Notes: a model not told the origin generated them from the letters alone. 64,000 nt of DNA from Sphingobium sp. MI1205 (GCF_001563285.1 NZ_CP005188.1:2361501-2425500), one strand, 5' to 3'. Positions 1 to 11,325 are shown, numbered from the stretch's first letter. Made by a program: numbers and translations.

Positions 1-2
1 CG

Positions 3-371
3 CACCTGAAAAAAGGCGCGGCGATCATCAACTGCACCAGCGTCACCATGTATCAGGGATCATCGGAACTGCTGGACTATAGCAGCACCAAGGGCGCGAT
101 CACCGCCTTCACACGCAGCCTGTCGGAAAATCTGGTGAAGCACGGCATCCGCGTCAACGCCGTCGCCCCCGGCCCGATCTGGACGCCGCTCAACCCCAGC
201 GGCGGCGCGAGTCAGGAGAAGCTTGAACATTTCGGCGAGTCCACCCCCATGGGCCGCCCCGGCCAGCCCAACGAAGTCGCCCCAGCCTTCCTGTTCCTCG
301 CCTGTGAGGACTCAAGCTACATGTCGGGCCAGGTCCTCCATCCGAACGGCGGAACGATTATAAATGGATAG
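3..371 (+). CDS. SDR family NAD(P)-dependent oxidoreductase, C-terminal part
   Basis: The gene begins before the window; the frame is open from base 3 and ends at the TAG at 369-371. The visible part has the short-chain dehydrogenase catalytic region: an N-C-T-S-V strand carrying the active-site serine, then YSSTK (Tyr-x3-Lys) and an alanine-rich helix. It continues to VNAVAPGPIWTPL and ends in the usual GQVLHPNGG stretch. This ending resembles the general-stress and glucose-dehydrogenase-like branch of the family. The substrate cannot be read from the sequence and the nucleotide-binding half lies outside the window. Confidence 0.93.
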   Translation, partial: HLKKGAAIINCTSVTMYQGSSELLDYSSTKGAITAFTRSLSENLVKHGIRVNAVAPGPIWTPLNPSGGASQEKLEHFGESTPMGRPGQPNEVAPAFLFLACEDSSYMSGQVLHPNGGTIING

Positions 372-793
372 GGACTGCTTTATTCTTCAAGTGGGTGAAC
401 TAATCGCCAAATCAAGCATTTATTCCCCGCAGATTCCGCTGCATTCCTTGATGGCCTCGCCCGGATACAACCCCGGGCGGGGCCCTTCTTGTGAATGAAT
501 GCCAAGAATAACTGATTGAGATTAGACAGTTTTTCTTGTTTTTATTACTTTGGATATATGGCCGCCCAGCCTTATCCATGGCCTATTAGCAGCGCAGGTT
601 TGCCCTGCAGTGCGACCCAAACTAGCCCCGTCTGTTCAGGCGGGGCTTTTTGCGTCAGCCTGTGCGTGACCATCGGCCTGCCGCTCGATCCGCCGTCGCC
701 ACAACAAGGCAACGGCGCGGCGAGCCATGCCCGCCGCGCCGTCATCGCTTCAAACGGTCGCGCCCATCCCCTCGGGCCGGCGCCTCTCCGTCT
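372..793. other. intergenic region with stem-loops, possible small RNA
   Basis: No convincing coding sequence is present. A 7-bp GC stem at 458-464/473-479 lies behind the dehydrogenase gene and may help end its transcript, although its T tract is weak. An AT-rich block at 516-560 is followed by a small hairpin around 592-608 and a strong terminator hairpin at 624-647. This order is compatible with a short independent transcript on the plus strand, but no clear -35/-10 pair was found. Confidence 0.4.
624..652 (+). terminator. Rho-independent terminator
   Basis: The stem AGCCCCG (624-630) pairs perfectly with CGGGGCT (641-647) across a 10-base loop and runs into a T tract. It ends a rightward transcript from the AT-rich stretch before it, or trailing transcription from the dehydrogenase gene. 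Confidence 0.7.
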
Positions 794-1342
794 TCAGTTC
801 GCCTTGCTCATGTCCACCTTCTCCACCCATTCGGGATAGAAGGTCGGTTCGCGGTTGGACCAGCCCACCGCCGTCGCCGCCGCTTCGCTGATCGACTGGA
901 GCAACGACCGGCGCTTTTCGGGATGGAGGTGCGGCAGGCTCGCCGCCGCGCAGAAGGCTCCGGGCAGCCATGGGCGAGACCCAGCGCCCAGCAGCCTTTC
1001 ATACAGGAAACGATAGGAGGAAAAGCTGCATAGCCTGTCCTGACCAAGATCGAAGGCGGAAATCGTCACCAGCGGGGCCATGAACGGCTCCATCTGGTCA
1101 AGGCCGCTGTCGTCGGGCACGCGTGCCTTTATCTCGTCGATGCGCCCGTAGATGCGGGCCTGCGCGCGGATGCTCGCTTCCTCCACCATGTCGCGCGACC
1201 ACAGCTTCATGGCGTCGCGGCGGTGGAGGCCGATATCCAGCGAGCGGCGGATATAGCGCTGCGTGGCAGACGGGAAACTGGCGAATTCACGCAATTCAGC
1301 CAGTGTAATGGCCCCGTCAGCCGGTCTTGCATTGGTGCCCAT
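794..1342 (-). CDS. conserved hypothetical protein (182 aa)
   Basis: The product is soluble and mostly helical, with no signal peptide or membrane segment. I do not recognise the family. The start is placed at the internal ATG (MGTNARPADG) because the seven residues before it look non-coding; the longer form would begin at 1363. The N-terminal part (LRxFASFPSATQRYIRRSLDIG) is helix-rich and could bind a partner, but no catalytic motif is visible. It stands alone on the minus strand, about 150 bp from a regulator gene. Confidence 0.7.
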   Translation of the reverse strand: MGTNARPADGAITLAELREFASFPSATQRYIRRSLDIGLHRRDAMKLWSRDMVEEASIRAQARIYGRIDEIKARVPDDSGLDQMEPFMAPLVTISAFDLGQDRLCSFSSYRFLYERLLGAGSRPWLPGAFCAAASLPHLHPEKRRSLLQSISEAAATAVGWSNREPTFYPEWVEKVDMSKAN

Positions 1343-1494
1343 GCTCTTGCCCTCCGACTTCAAGTCGATCGACAGATCATGCGCCCTTCATGGTTACTGT
1401 AAGATTAAGCGCTGACCGCGTCGACAGTTACAAGGAATCATGTTTCGTTGTGCAGTGCAACATGTAAATTTTGTGAATGCGCCGAATGGAATAG

Positions 1495-1854
1495 TCAGGA
1501 ACGCGGCGGCAGCGGCTCTCCCCTCACCTGTTGTGCAAGATCGGGCCAGTGCGTCTGGCCCGCCGCGCTGGCGGTGGCCATCTGCAGTCCGCGATACTGG
1601 GCCAGAACCTGCTGCCCCAGTTCGGTCACCAGCGCGCCCTCGCTCGAAGTCGCCACCAAAGGACCGGCCCAACAGCGGTTCATCACATCCACCAGCATCC
1701 AGCATCGCCGATAGCTCATCTTCAGCTTGCGCCCCGCCGCGGAAATCGAACCCTCGCTGGCGATGGCGTCCAACAGGTCGGCCTTCCCCGGCCCCATCGC
1801 GATCTCGTCACCGCAATAGATCTGGGTCTTTATCTTCAGTCTCGGCCCGCTCAT
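1495..1854 (-). CDS. ModE-type winged helix-turn-helix regulator (119 aa)
   Basis: Residues about 20-80 match the DNA-binding domain of molybdate regulator ModE, which is related to LysR: KADLLDAI, GSISAAGRKLKMSYRRCW, then the wing and dimer region. The protein ends at 119 residues, so the C-terminal Mop domains that bind molybdate are absent. Short ModE-like proteins of this kind are common in sphingomonads, and what they sense is unclear. No molybdenum transport gene lies next to it here. Confidence 0.85.
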   Translation of the reverse strand: MSGPRLKIKTQIYCGDEIAMGPGKADLLDAIASEGSISAAGRKLKMSYRRCWMLVDVMNRCWAGPLVATSSEGALVTELGQQVLAQYRGLQMATASAAGQTHWPDLAQQVRGEPLPPRS

Positions 1855-1876
1855 GCGCTGACTACGCGTTCACGCT

Positions 1877-2125
1877 CTACGGCCGCCGCTCCAGCACAGC
1901 GCCGATCATCTTGCGCCACGTCGCGACATCGCCCGCCTGGGCCATCTGCTCGTCCGGTTCGCGTAATGTGTGCAGGATCGCATAGGCGTCATCGACATGA
2001 TCGGGCCAGCTTGCGTCCACGGCTCCCGACGCGTGCGGATCGCTACCCTCGCCATTCATGCTCAGCTGGCGCCCGGCCAGCACGCGGGCAATGCGTTCGA
2101 TCGCGGGGGTAGTGGAAGTCGGCAT
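1877..2125 (-). CDS. conserved hypothetical protein (82 aa)
   Basis: The start at MPTSTTPAIE is preferred over the ATG 25 residues upstream, whose extension has an arginine-rich, non-coding look. The product is helical (IERIARVLAG near the N-terminus, a tryptophan-containing WPDHVDDAYAILHTL helix, and an AGDVATWRKMI end). It resembles small cytosolic proteins frequent in sphingomonads with no assigned role. The gene lies just upstream of the ModE-like gene on the same strand and could share its transcript. Confidence 0.6.
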   Translation of the reverse strand: MPTSTTPAIERIARVLAGRQLSMNGEGSDPHASGAVDASWPDHVDDAYAILHTLREPDEQMAQAGDVATWRKMIGAVLERRP

Positions 2126-2220
2126 CAACAAGGCTCCTCTCGCCGGTGATGCGAACCGCCCGGCCATCCGCCGATACGGTTCGCCTCGAATGCTGATCAT
2201 ATCACCATTATCAGCGCCGT

Positions 2221-2454
2221 CTATCGCTTGGCTTCGTCCTCTTCTTCCTCATCCTCATGAAAGCCGGAAGAAGGCACAGGATCGCCATGATCGCCCGGTG
2301 CGGTCACTGACGGTGGATCGGATGCGTCCATGCTGTCCATCAATCCTTCGTCCAGCTTTTCTTCCTTGGTCACGGCATGATCCTGCGCGTCGGTGGGGCG
2401 ATGGTCATGCGCTTCTTCGCGGCTGTTGGGCCGGACATCGGTTTTCTCGTTCAT
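2221..2454 (-). CDS. small acidic, disordered protein (77 aa)
   Basis: The product is very acidic and rich in Asp, Glu, His and Pro, with a polyglutamate stretch (DEEEEDEAK) at the C-terminus. No fold or motif is visible and it is probably intrinsically disordered. Two consecutive ATG codons follow an AGGAG ribosome site (complement of 2461-2465). The second ATG, at 2454, has the better spacing of 6 nt and is chosen. Confidence 0.6.
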   Translation of the reverse strand: MNEKTDVRPNSREEAHDHRPTDAQDHAVTKEEKLDEGLMDSMDASDPPSVTAPGDHGDPVPSSGFHEDEEEEDEAKR

Positions 2455-2760
2455 CATATTCTCCTGCGGCGCGACCTGCATGCGCGCCTCCCCCGATCAA
2501 CGGCCAGCGCCGATGGGCGGTTCCGCAGTCCAGGTTTCGGCATGGAAACAAGAACGCCCCCGGCGCAAGGGATGGCCGGGGGCGTATCCAGGATGCTGTC
2601 GGGCTCTCCGGGATCTCTTGAACATGTGACGCCGCCGATGCAGCGCTTCCGTCACACTATACGCTCATTCGGCTAACAGTGCTTGACTATTCGACATCCC
2701 CGCCCCGCTTGCGAGCCGCGATGCGCGCGCCCATATCCGCGCGATACGCTTGCCCCCAAA

Positions 2761-2775
2761 GAACAAATCTGGAAC
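2761..2775 (+). promoter_or_regulatory. LexA (SOS) box before uvrA
   Basis: GAAC-N7-GAAC, the reverse complement of the alphaproteobacterial LexA consensus GTTC-N7-GTTC, is a perfect match. It ends 10 bp before the uvrA ATG, so bound LexA would cover the transcription start. This makes uvrA an SOS gene, as in other bacteria. Confidence 0.88.
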
Positions 2776-2785
2776 AACACGGCCC

Positions 2786-5770
<2,985 letters not shown>

Positions 5771-5809
5771 TTAATCTTTCCAGACACCAATATTGCGAGG
5801 GGGCGCATT

Positions 5810-6784
5810 ATGGCCAAGCCAAGGGTATTTATAAGTTCAACCTATTACGATTTGAAGAGTGTTCGGACAGACCTAGAGCACTTCATCAAAGACCAAGGTT
5901 ATGATCCCATACTTTTTGAACGTGGCCAGGTTCCATATGGGCGAGACAGCTCGCCGGAAGAATATTGCCATAAAGAGATCGAAAACTGCGATATTTTGAT
6001 TTCGATCATAGGAGGGAAAATTGGCACTGCCTCTTATCGGGGCACTCACAGCATTTCCCAGATTGAACTCAAAACCGCATTTGAGATAAATAAGCAAGTT
6101 TATATTTTTATAGAACGTGATGTGTTCAATGAATATCGCACTTATGGGGCCAATCGCGACAGGGATGTTGAATGGCAATCTGTTGATGATAAAAAAATAT
6201 TTGAATTTATCTCTGAAGTATACTCTCTTCCATCAAATAATGCCGTCATGCCATTTGACACATCTCATGAGATAATCTCTCTCTTAAAAGAGCAATGGGC
6301 CGGATTGTTTCAAAGGCTTCTTTTGGAGTCAGCCAATCAACCTTCATTCAACCTCGTGAGGGATTTGAAGCAATCTCTCGAAATTTCAAGAAAGCTTTCG
6401 GAAGGCTTAGCGAAAGAAAAGAAGGAAGGCGCGGCTATCGTTCAAGATATCCTGTTAACTTCCCATCCGATATTTTCATCTCTCAAGGAAAAAATGAAAA
6501 TCCCTTATAGGGTGTTTTTCACGAATAAACCGGAGCTAGATTCTTGGTTAGATGCTCGATCCTTTAAAATAGATGAATTTGAAGTTGATGATGAATACTA
6601 CGAATGGATAAATAACAAATGGAATAAAGGAAAAAGTGTCGCCACAGTTCAGGTGCACAAGTCACTTTTTGATGATGATCAGCAATTACGGGTTATCAGA
6701 TCAGATCAGTGGAATGAAGACTGGATTAAATACAGCATTCGCTTGATAAAGGCACCAGATCTCGACGACGAGGTTCCGTTCTGA
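5810..6784 (+). CDS. DUF4062 domain protein (324 aa)
   Basis: Residues 4 to about 90 carry the DUF4062 signature: RVFISSTYYDLKSVRTDL, then PYG and IENCDILISIIGGKIGT. This is a Rossmann-like fold related to TIR and SLOG nucleotide-sensing domains, often found at the N-terminus of NTPases of immune type. Here it stands alone with a C-terminal half I do not recognise. The gene is visibly AT-rich with many lysine AAA and isoleucine ATA codons, unlike its GC-rich neighbours, which suggests recent transfer. It starts 39 bp after uvrA. A role in phage defence is possible but not shown. Confidence 0.85.
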   Translation: MAKPRVFISSTYYDLKSVRTDLEHFIKDQGYDPILFERGQVPYGRDSSPEEYCHKEIENCDILISIIGGKIGTASYRGTHSISQIELKTAFEINKQVYIFIERDVFNEYRTYGANRDRDVEWQSVDDKKIFEFISEVYSLPSNNAVMPFDTSHEIISLLKEQWAGLFQRLLLESANQPSFNLVRDLKQSLEISRKLSEGLAKEKKEGAAIVQDILLTSHPIFSSLKEKMKIPYRVFFTNKPELDSWLDARSFKIDEFEVDDEYYEWINNKWNKGKSVATVQVHKSLFDDDQQLRVIRSDQWNEDWIKYSIRLIKAPDLDDEVPF

Positions 6785-6796
6785 AAGCTTGGTCAC

Positions 6797-7342
6797 GTGA
6801 CTGGTTATCGCCCTGAATTTGCTGCAGCGCTCGAAATCTTCGCCGCCGTTAGCGAGCATATGGACGCCCAAGGCATCCGCCCGCCCATCCTTGTGGGCGG
6901 CGCTGCCGCCGAACTTTATTCGGGCAGCACCCTCGCCACAGGTGACTTCGACGTCATCGCCCGACAGGATGCCTTCGAAGCAGCTCTGCGCGCCCATGGC
7001 TTCGTTCGTCCGTCCGGACCGGGCACGCTGACGCGCGGCTGGATTCACCCGGACCTGCAACTGGGCTTCGAAGTCGTGGGCTCAACCCTGCTCGACGGCT
7101 TGGCCGATCTTGACCGGGTGCGCCTGTTCGACGCTGCCAACGGCGCGCAATTCCTGACAATCCCCCCCGAAGACCTGATTGCCGACCGCATGGGCCAATA
7201 TGCCTCGGGCACCGCACCCGAAATGCTGAAGCAGGCGCGCATTCTCTTCGCGCTTTCGAAAGACCTCGACCTCCATTATATGGAGAGACGCATTCGCGAA
7301 GAAACGGGGAATGAATTTGGCGTTTCGGACCTACAAGTCTAG
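6797..7342 (+). CDS. nucleotidyltransferase (DUF6036/AbiEii-like, 181 aa)
   Basis: The protein has the Pol-beta-type nucleotidyltransferase core: LVGGAAAELYSG followed by TGDFDVI, matching the G-G...D-x-D active-site pattern. Relatives include the toxins of AbiE-type type IV toxin-antitoxin systems and the DUF6036 family. The start is a GTG at 6797, 12 bp after the DUF4062 gene. The next, small gene overlaps its 3' end by 32 bp, the tight coupling expected for a two-gene module. The base composition is host-like, unlike the preceding gene. Confidence 0.8.
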   Translation: MTGYRPEFAAALEIFAAVSEHMDAQGIRPPILVGGAAAELYSGSTLATGDFDVIARQDAFEAALRAHGFVRPSGPGTLTRGWIHPDLQLGFEVVGSTLLDGLADLDRVRLFDAANGAQFLTIPPEDLIADRMGQYASGTAPEMLKQARILFALSKDLDLHYMERRIREETGNEFGVSDLQV

Positions 7343-7502
7343 CCGTCCGGCCATTTCGCTCGAAGAGTTTGGGCGCGACCTCGCGCGCCGTCGCGAGGCG
7401 CTAGGCGAAGCCGCGACCATGCCCCGCAACAGCGGCACGCGCCGCACCGCTTCCAAAAAAGCGCTGCTCAAAGCCATCAAGGACGCAGGCGGCAACTGGT
7501 AA
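7311..7502 (+). CDS. small basic protein overlapping the nucleotidyltransferase (63 aa)
   Basis: The ATG lies inside the 3' end of the nucleotidyltransferase gene, in another frame. The product has a helical arginine-rich middle (FGRDLARRREALGEA) and a lysine-rich C-terminus ending in KAIKDAGGNW. The size and overlap fit the partner of a toxin-antitoxin-like pair, but the family was not recognised and the order would be toxin first. Confidence 0.6.
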   Translation: MNLAFRTYKSSRPAISLEEFGRDLARRREALGEAATMPRNSGTRRTASKKALLKAIKDAGGNW

Positions 7503-7519
7503 ACCGCCGCCGTTCATAT

Positions 7520-7534
7520 GTTCCCATTTTGTTC
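7520..7534 (+). promoter_or_regulatory. putative LexA (SOS) box
   Basis: GTTC-CCATTTT-GTTC matches the alphaproteobacterial LexA consensus exactly, with the AT-rich spacer common in strong sites. It lies 65 bp before the ATG at 7600, in the only intergenic gap of this block, so the gene at 7600-8583 is its likely target. Confidence 0.7.
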
Positions 7535-7599
7535 TGTCCTACAACCCCTCACCTTTGATACCGTCCCGGCAAACCCTCCCCTAAACCGGAGCTTTGCCC

Positions 7600-8583
7600 A
7601 TGTCCTACCACTTCTCCTCCCTCCCCGCGCCCGCCGATCAGAGCCGCGTTGACGGCTGGAGCCCCGCGCGGCAGCGGCACTTCCTCGAAACCCTCGCCGC
7701 CACCGGCGTCATAACCACCGCCTGCGAAGCCACCCACATCTCCACCCGTTCGGCCTATGCCCTGCGCATCCGCCGCGACGGCGCGGCCTTTCGCCTTGGC
7801 TGGGACGCGGCCATCCTCATCGCCCGTGCGCGCCTCGCCGATGATCTGCTCGCCCGTGCCCTCAACGGCCATGAAGAAGTGATCCGCAAAGACCCGGACG
7901 CCCACGAAATCACCCGCCACCGCCACGACAACCGCCTCGCCATGTCGATGCTCTCGCGCCTCGACCGCATGGCCGACAATCCGCCCGCGGGGTCCGACGC
8001 CGCGCTCGCCCGCGTCGTCGCGCAGGATTTCGCCGCCTATCTCGACCTCATCTGCCCCGATGAGCAGGCAGCGGCGCAGGCTGACCGCCTCGACCCGCCG
8101 CCCTCCACCGCGCAGCCCTTCGCCCCCGCCATGGACGACGCCGCTCTTCCCGACCCAGCCATCGATCAGGCCGCCACCGCCCTGTCGCCGGGCGCGTCCG
8201 CCGCTTTGTTCGTCGCGGCGCGCATGGCGCTGGGCAGTGGCGGCAGCGCCCGCCCCCACCCCTTCGATGAACGGTGTGAACTTCGCGCGCCGATCGTCGA
8301 TCTGGCGACCCTTCCGCCCGACGAAGCCGCAGCAGGGCTGCGCGGCATCTGGTGGGATGATGAGCGGGAAGCCTGGCGCACCGACTATCCCGCGCCGCCC
8401 GGTTTCATGGGCGATGAAAGCGACGACATATATGACATCGACGCCTATCAGCGCGACCTGACGGCGGAGGAGGAGGAAGCGCTTGCCCAGCGCGAGGCCG
8501 CCCGCCGTCGCCCTTATGAGGATGCCGCCGCCCGCGCCCGCGACGTCTTTTTCGGCTTTGCGGCGCTGGAGGAAACCGGCTGA
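7600..8583 (+). CDS. conserved hypothetical protein with N-terminal HTH-like region (327 aa)
   Basis: The ATG at 7600 follows a CCGGAG ribosome site; the longer TTG form at 7594 is less likely. Residues about 20-60 (RQRHFLETLAATGVITTACEATHISTRSAYALRIR) resemble a helix-turn-helix like those in small terminase or resolvase-type proteins. The rest is alanine-rich and ends in an acidic segment. The family is known from sphingomonads without an assigned function. A LexA box upstream suggests induction by DNA damage. Confidence 0.75.
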   Translation: MSYHFSSLPAPADQSRVDGWSPARQRHFLETLAATGVITTACEATHISTRSAYALRIRRDGAAFRLGWDAAILIARARLADDLLARALNGHEEVIRKDPDAHEITRHRHDNRLAMSMLSRLDRMADNPPAGSDAALARVVAQDFAAYLDLICPDEQAAAQADRLDPPPSTAQPFAPAMDDAALPDPAIDQAATALSPGASAALFVAARMALGSGGSARPHPFDERCELRAPIVDLATLPPDEAAAGLRGIWWDDEREAWRTDYPAPPGFMGDESDDIYDIDAYQRDLTAEEEEALAQREAARRRPYEDAAARARDVFFGFAALEETG

Positions 8584-8760
8584 CGGCCTCGCTTTCCCGC
8601 CCGATTTGCTATTTCGCGCCCCTTGCCCTATATAGGCGCTGCTACAGTCGCAAATCGACGGTCTTTCGGCGCTTTGCGGCACCAAACTTCCTTCTTTCCC
8701 TGCCCCTCTAGCGCAAGGCCCGTCCACACGGGACGCGCCGCACGAAAGAAGGAACTACCC

Positions 8761-8973
8761 ATGAGCATCGTCGGAACCGTCAAATTCTTTAACGCCGACA
8801 AGGGCTATGGCTTCATCGCTCCCGATGACGGCAGCCCGGACGCATTCGTCCACATCACCGCCGTTGAGCGCGCTGGCCTTGCCACGCTGCGCGAAAAGGA
8901 CCGCGTCTCCTATGATCTGGAGCAGGACGGTCGCGGCAAGATGGCGGCCGTGAATATCGCGCACGCGCAATAA
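8761..8973 (+). CDS. CspA-family cold-shock protein (70 aa)
   Basis: This is a single cold-shock domain that binds single-stranded RNA or DNA. The RNP1-like motif KGYGFI and RNP2-like motif DAFVHI are both present, and the size is that of the family. The ATG follows GAAGGAAC at a good distance; the in-frame ATG 46 residues upstream would add an unrelated tail. About 175 bp of non-coding sequence precede it, compatible with the long 5' leader common for these genes. Confidence 0.95.
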   Translation: MSIVGTVKFFNADKGYGFIAPDDGSPDAFVHITAVERAGLATLREKDRVSYDLEQDGRGKMAAVNIAHAQ

Positions 8974-9055
8974 TTCGATCGGGTCGGGCGCTGCCATGTG
9001 CGGCGCCCGGCCTGCCTCCCGGCGGCATCCGCCTTTCAGCAAGGGAGCAAAGCCC

Positions 9056-9253
9056 ATGTCCCATCCCGATTATCGCGGACTCGCCGCACAGGCCCGCAGC
9101 CAGGCCGACGCCGCGACCCTGGACAATGTCCGTTTCCGCTGCCTGCGGTCGGAAGCAGCCTTTCTCGCCATGGCCCAGCGCCAGGACCTTGCCGACACCA
9201 ATCGCGCCCGCCGCGAAGAAGCCGCCACCGCAAAGGCCGCGGAACAGGTCTGA
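9056..9253 (+). CDS. small conserved protein (65 aa)
   Basis: The start at MSHPDYRGLA follows AAGGGAG at 9041-9047. The product is alanine- and arginine-rich and helical, with no signal peptide. It contains LRSEAAFLAMAQRQDLAD and probably forms a helical hairpin. I do not recognise a family with known function. It lies between the cold-shock gene and a small membrane-associated protein gene on the same strand. Confidence 0.65.
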   Translation: MSHPDYRGLAAQARSQADAATLDNVRFRCLRSEAAFLAMAQRQDLADTNRARREEAATAKAAEQV

Positions 9254-9384
9254 CCGCCCCGGCGCGGCTTCACATCGCCTCCTGCTCTCGCCCTGTCGAT
9301 TACGCCGAAAGGCCCGGAACCCAACGCCCCTCTGCCGGTTATCCTTGCAAATCCTGGCAAGACCAATCGCAAGGAGCGAGACAA

Positions 9385-9624
9385 ATGATCCGTACTCTGA
9401 TTTTCGGCGCCATCGCCGGCTATGTCGGCAAGAAGCTGTATGACGAAGGCAAGCTGACCGAATTCAAGCAGGACCTCGTCTCCCGCTATAATCAGGCCCG
9501 CGACGACCTCTCCCACCGTAGCGGCAACAGCAGCACGCTCAGCAGCAGCGACCTTTCCCCCCCGGCCACGCCCAGCGCGCCGCGTCACACGCCATCGGCA
9601 TCGACGTCCCCGCTCGCCAGTTGA
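9385..9624 (+). CDS. small protein with hydrophobic N-terminus (79 aa)
   Basis: An AAGGAG site at 9371-9376 sits 8 nt before the ATG. The N-terminus (IRTLIFGAIAGYVGKKLYDEG) is a short amphipathic or membrane-associating segment. The last 35 residues are Ser/Pro/Thr-rich and look disordered. No known function is recognised; the protein is probably anchored to the inner membrane or peripheral. Confidence 0.6.
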   Translation: MIRTLIFGAIAGYVGKKLYDEGKLTEFKQDLVSRYNQARDDLSHRSGNSSTLSSSDLSPPATPSAPRHTPSASTSPLAS

Positions 9625-9834
9625 CCGGCTGATCGTTTAAAATTCCAGATCCGGCGGCTAATCCCTCTGGCCGCTGGCAACGCCCGCCCGGCTCCGCGTT
9701 TCCCCCTTTCACGGTGTTGTGGCGGGCGGACTATTTTCTACCACTTTCCCCTCTCCGATAACCGTTCCGCTCACGCAACCTCCCGCCATGTCAGGGGTTG
9801 TCGCCAGAGCGGGATAAAATGAGGAGAGAGATAA

Positions 9835-10182
9835 ATGCGCACCCCCCTTATCGCTGCCGCGCTGCTGGCGCTGCCGCTCGCCGCCTGTACGTCGGACCGC
9901 TATGGCGACCGCTACGGCTATGATCGTCCGTCCGGCCCCGGCCCCTATTATTCAGGCCGCCCGATCGGCGAAAATGATTATATCTATCGCGACGCCGATG
10001 GCCGTTATTATTGCAAGCGCGACGACGGCACCACCGGCACGATCGTCGGCGCGATAGCGGGCGGCGTCCTGGGCAACATCATCGCACCGGGCGGCTCGAA
10101 AACGCTCGGCACCATTTTGGGCGCAGGCGGCGGCGCGCTGGCAGGCCGCGCGATCGATCGCAATGACATCCGCTGCGAATGA
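9835..10182 (+). CDS. lipoprotein with glycine-zipper 2TM domain (115 aa)
   Basis: A type II signal peptide ends in the lipobox LAAC, so the mature protein is a lipoprotein. A Tyr/Asp/Arg-rich linker follows (about 22-65). The C-terminal GTIVGAIAGGVLGNIIAPGG and GTILGAGGGALAGRAI segments are the glycine zipper of the 17-kDa surface-antigen family. The protein is probably outer-membrane-associated. An intrinsic terminator follows the stop codon directly. Confidence 0.88.
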   Translation: MRTPLIAAALLALPLAACTSDRYGDRYGYDRPSGPGPYYSGRPIGENDYIYRDADGRYYCKRDDGTTGTIVGAIAGGVLGNIIAPGGSKTLGTILGAGGGALAGRAIDRNDIRCE

Positions 10183-10190
10183 CAATGAAA

Positions 10191-10219
10191 AGGGCGCGAC
10201 CACCGGCCGCGCCCTCTTT
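10191..10219 (+). terminator. Rho-independent terminator after the glycine-zipper gene
   Basis: The stem AGGGCGCG (10191-10198) pairs perfectly with CGCGCCCT (10208-10215) and is followed by C and a run of T. Confidence 0.85.
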
Positions 10220-10239
10220 TTATAAAGGGATTGTCCCAA

Positions 10240-10303
10240 CTCCGTTCGCCCCCAGCCTGTCAAAGGACGCATGCGGCCTTCGAGCAACCCGGCCCGAACG
10301 GAG
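10240..10303. repeat. degenerate dispersed inverted repeat
   Basis: Outer arms CTCCGTTCG and CGAACGGAG enclose poorly matching inner parts (CTGTCAAAGG / CCTTCGAG). It appears to be a decayed copy of the dispersed repeat found between etfA and etfB. It sits between the 3' ends of two convergent genes. Confidence 0.55.
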
Positions 10304-10313
10304 CTAAAATTCC

Positions 10314-11243
10314 TTACAGCTTTTCGGTCAGCTCCGGCACGACCTTGAACAGATCGCCGACCAGGCCGATGTCGGCCACCTGGAAAATCGGCGCATCCTC
10401 GTCCTTGTTGATGGCGACGATGGTCTTGCTGTCCTTCATGCCCGCCAGATGCTGGATCGCGCCGGAAATACCGACCGCGATATAGACTTCCGGCGCAACG
10501 ATCTTGCCGGTCTGGCCGACCTGATAGTCATTGGGGACATAGCCTGCGTCAACGGCGGCGCGCGAAGCGCCAACCGCCGCGCCCAGCTTGTCGGCCAGCG
10601 GGAAGATCACCTGCTCGAACGTCTCGCCATCCTTCAGCGCACGGCCGCCCGACACGATCACCTTCGCGCTGGTCAATTCCGGGCGCTCCTGCTTGGCGAT
10701 CTCTGCGCCGACGAAGCTCGACAGGCCCTTGTCGCCGGTGGAGGACACGGCTTCCACCGCGCCCGAACCGCCCTCACGCGCCGCCTTTTCAAAGGCGGTG
10801 CCGCGCACGGTGATGACCTTCTTCGCGTCCTTCGACTTGACGGTCGCGATGGCGTTGCCCGCGTAGATCGGACGGGTAAAGGTGTCCTCGCTCTCGACCG
10901 ACAGGATGTCGCTGATCTGCATGACGTCCAGCAGGGCCGCGACGCGCGGCGCGATATTCTTGCCATTGCTGGTGGCGGGCACGACGAATGCGTCATGGCT
11001 GCCCATCAGCTCGACGACCAGCGGCGCGACGTTTTCGGCCAGCGCATGACCGAACGCCGCGTCATCGACGACATGGACCTTGCCCACGCCCGCGATCTTC
11101 GCAGCAGCCTCGCCCACGCCGCTGACGCCTGCGCCAGCGACCAGCAGATGCACCTCACCCAGCTTCGCAGCAGCGGTGACGGCGGAAAGGGTCGCGTCCT
11201 TGACGGCGCCGCCCTCATGTTCAACCCATACCAGAGTCTTCAT
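10314..11243 (-). CDS. etfA: electron transfer flavoprotein alpha subunit
   Basis: The product (309 aa) forms with EtfB the heterodimer that carries electrons from acyl-CoA and related dehydrogenases to ETF-ubiquinone oxidoreductase. The N-terminal domain starts with KTLVWVEH. The C-terminal FAD domain shows the family pattern: VSGGRALK, then [25 protein letters not shown], then [12 protein letters not shown] and [14 protein letters not shown]. It follows etfB on the same strand with an 82-bp gap containing a dispersed repeat. Confidence 0.97.
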   Translation of the reverse strand: MKTLVWVEHEGGAVKDATLSAVTAAAKLGEVHLLVAGAGVSGVGEAAAKIAGVGKVHVVDDAAFGHALAENVAPLVVELMGSHDAFVVPATSNGKNIAPRVAALLDVMQISDILSVESEDTFTRPIYAGNAIATVKSKDAKKVITVRGTAFEKAAREGGSGAVEAVSSTGDKGLSSFVGAEIAKQERPELTSAKVIVSGGRALKDGETFEQVIFPLADKLGAAVGASRAAVDAGYVPNDYQVGQTGKIVAPEVYIAVGISGAIQHLAGMKDSKTIVAINKDEDAPIFQVADIGLVGDLFKVVPELTEKL

Positions 11244-11262
11244 ATTCTCGATCCTCTATCCC

Positions 11263-11312
11263 CGTTCGCCCTGAGCTTGTCGAAGGGCTTCGACCGGCTC
11301 AGCCTGAACGGG
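11263..11312. repeat. dispersed inverted repeat between etfB and etfA
   Basis: CCGTTC...CTGAGC..GTCGAAG and its inverted partner CTTCGAC...GCTCAG...GAACGG match at 19 of 24 positions over adjoining arms. It is a widely dispersed proteobacterial intergenic element and may form a hairpin in the etf mRNA. Confidence 0.8.
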
Positions 11313-11325
11313 CTTGGAATGATGG

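Noticed and set aside
2750..2785. Upstream 12 codons of uvrA
   Set aside because: They contain the LexA box and have no ribosome site; conserved UvrA proteins start at the later ATG.
10240..11312. Possible insertion sequence ends around etfA
   Set aside because: The repeats are short dispersed palindromes without transposase or target duplication.
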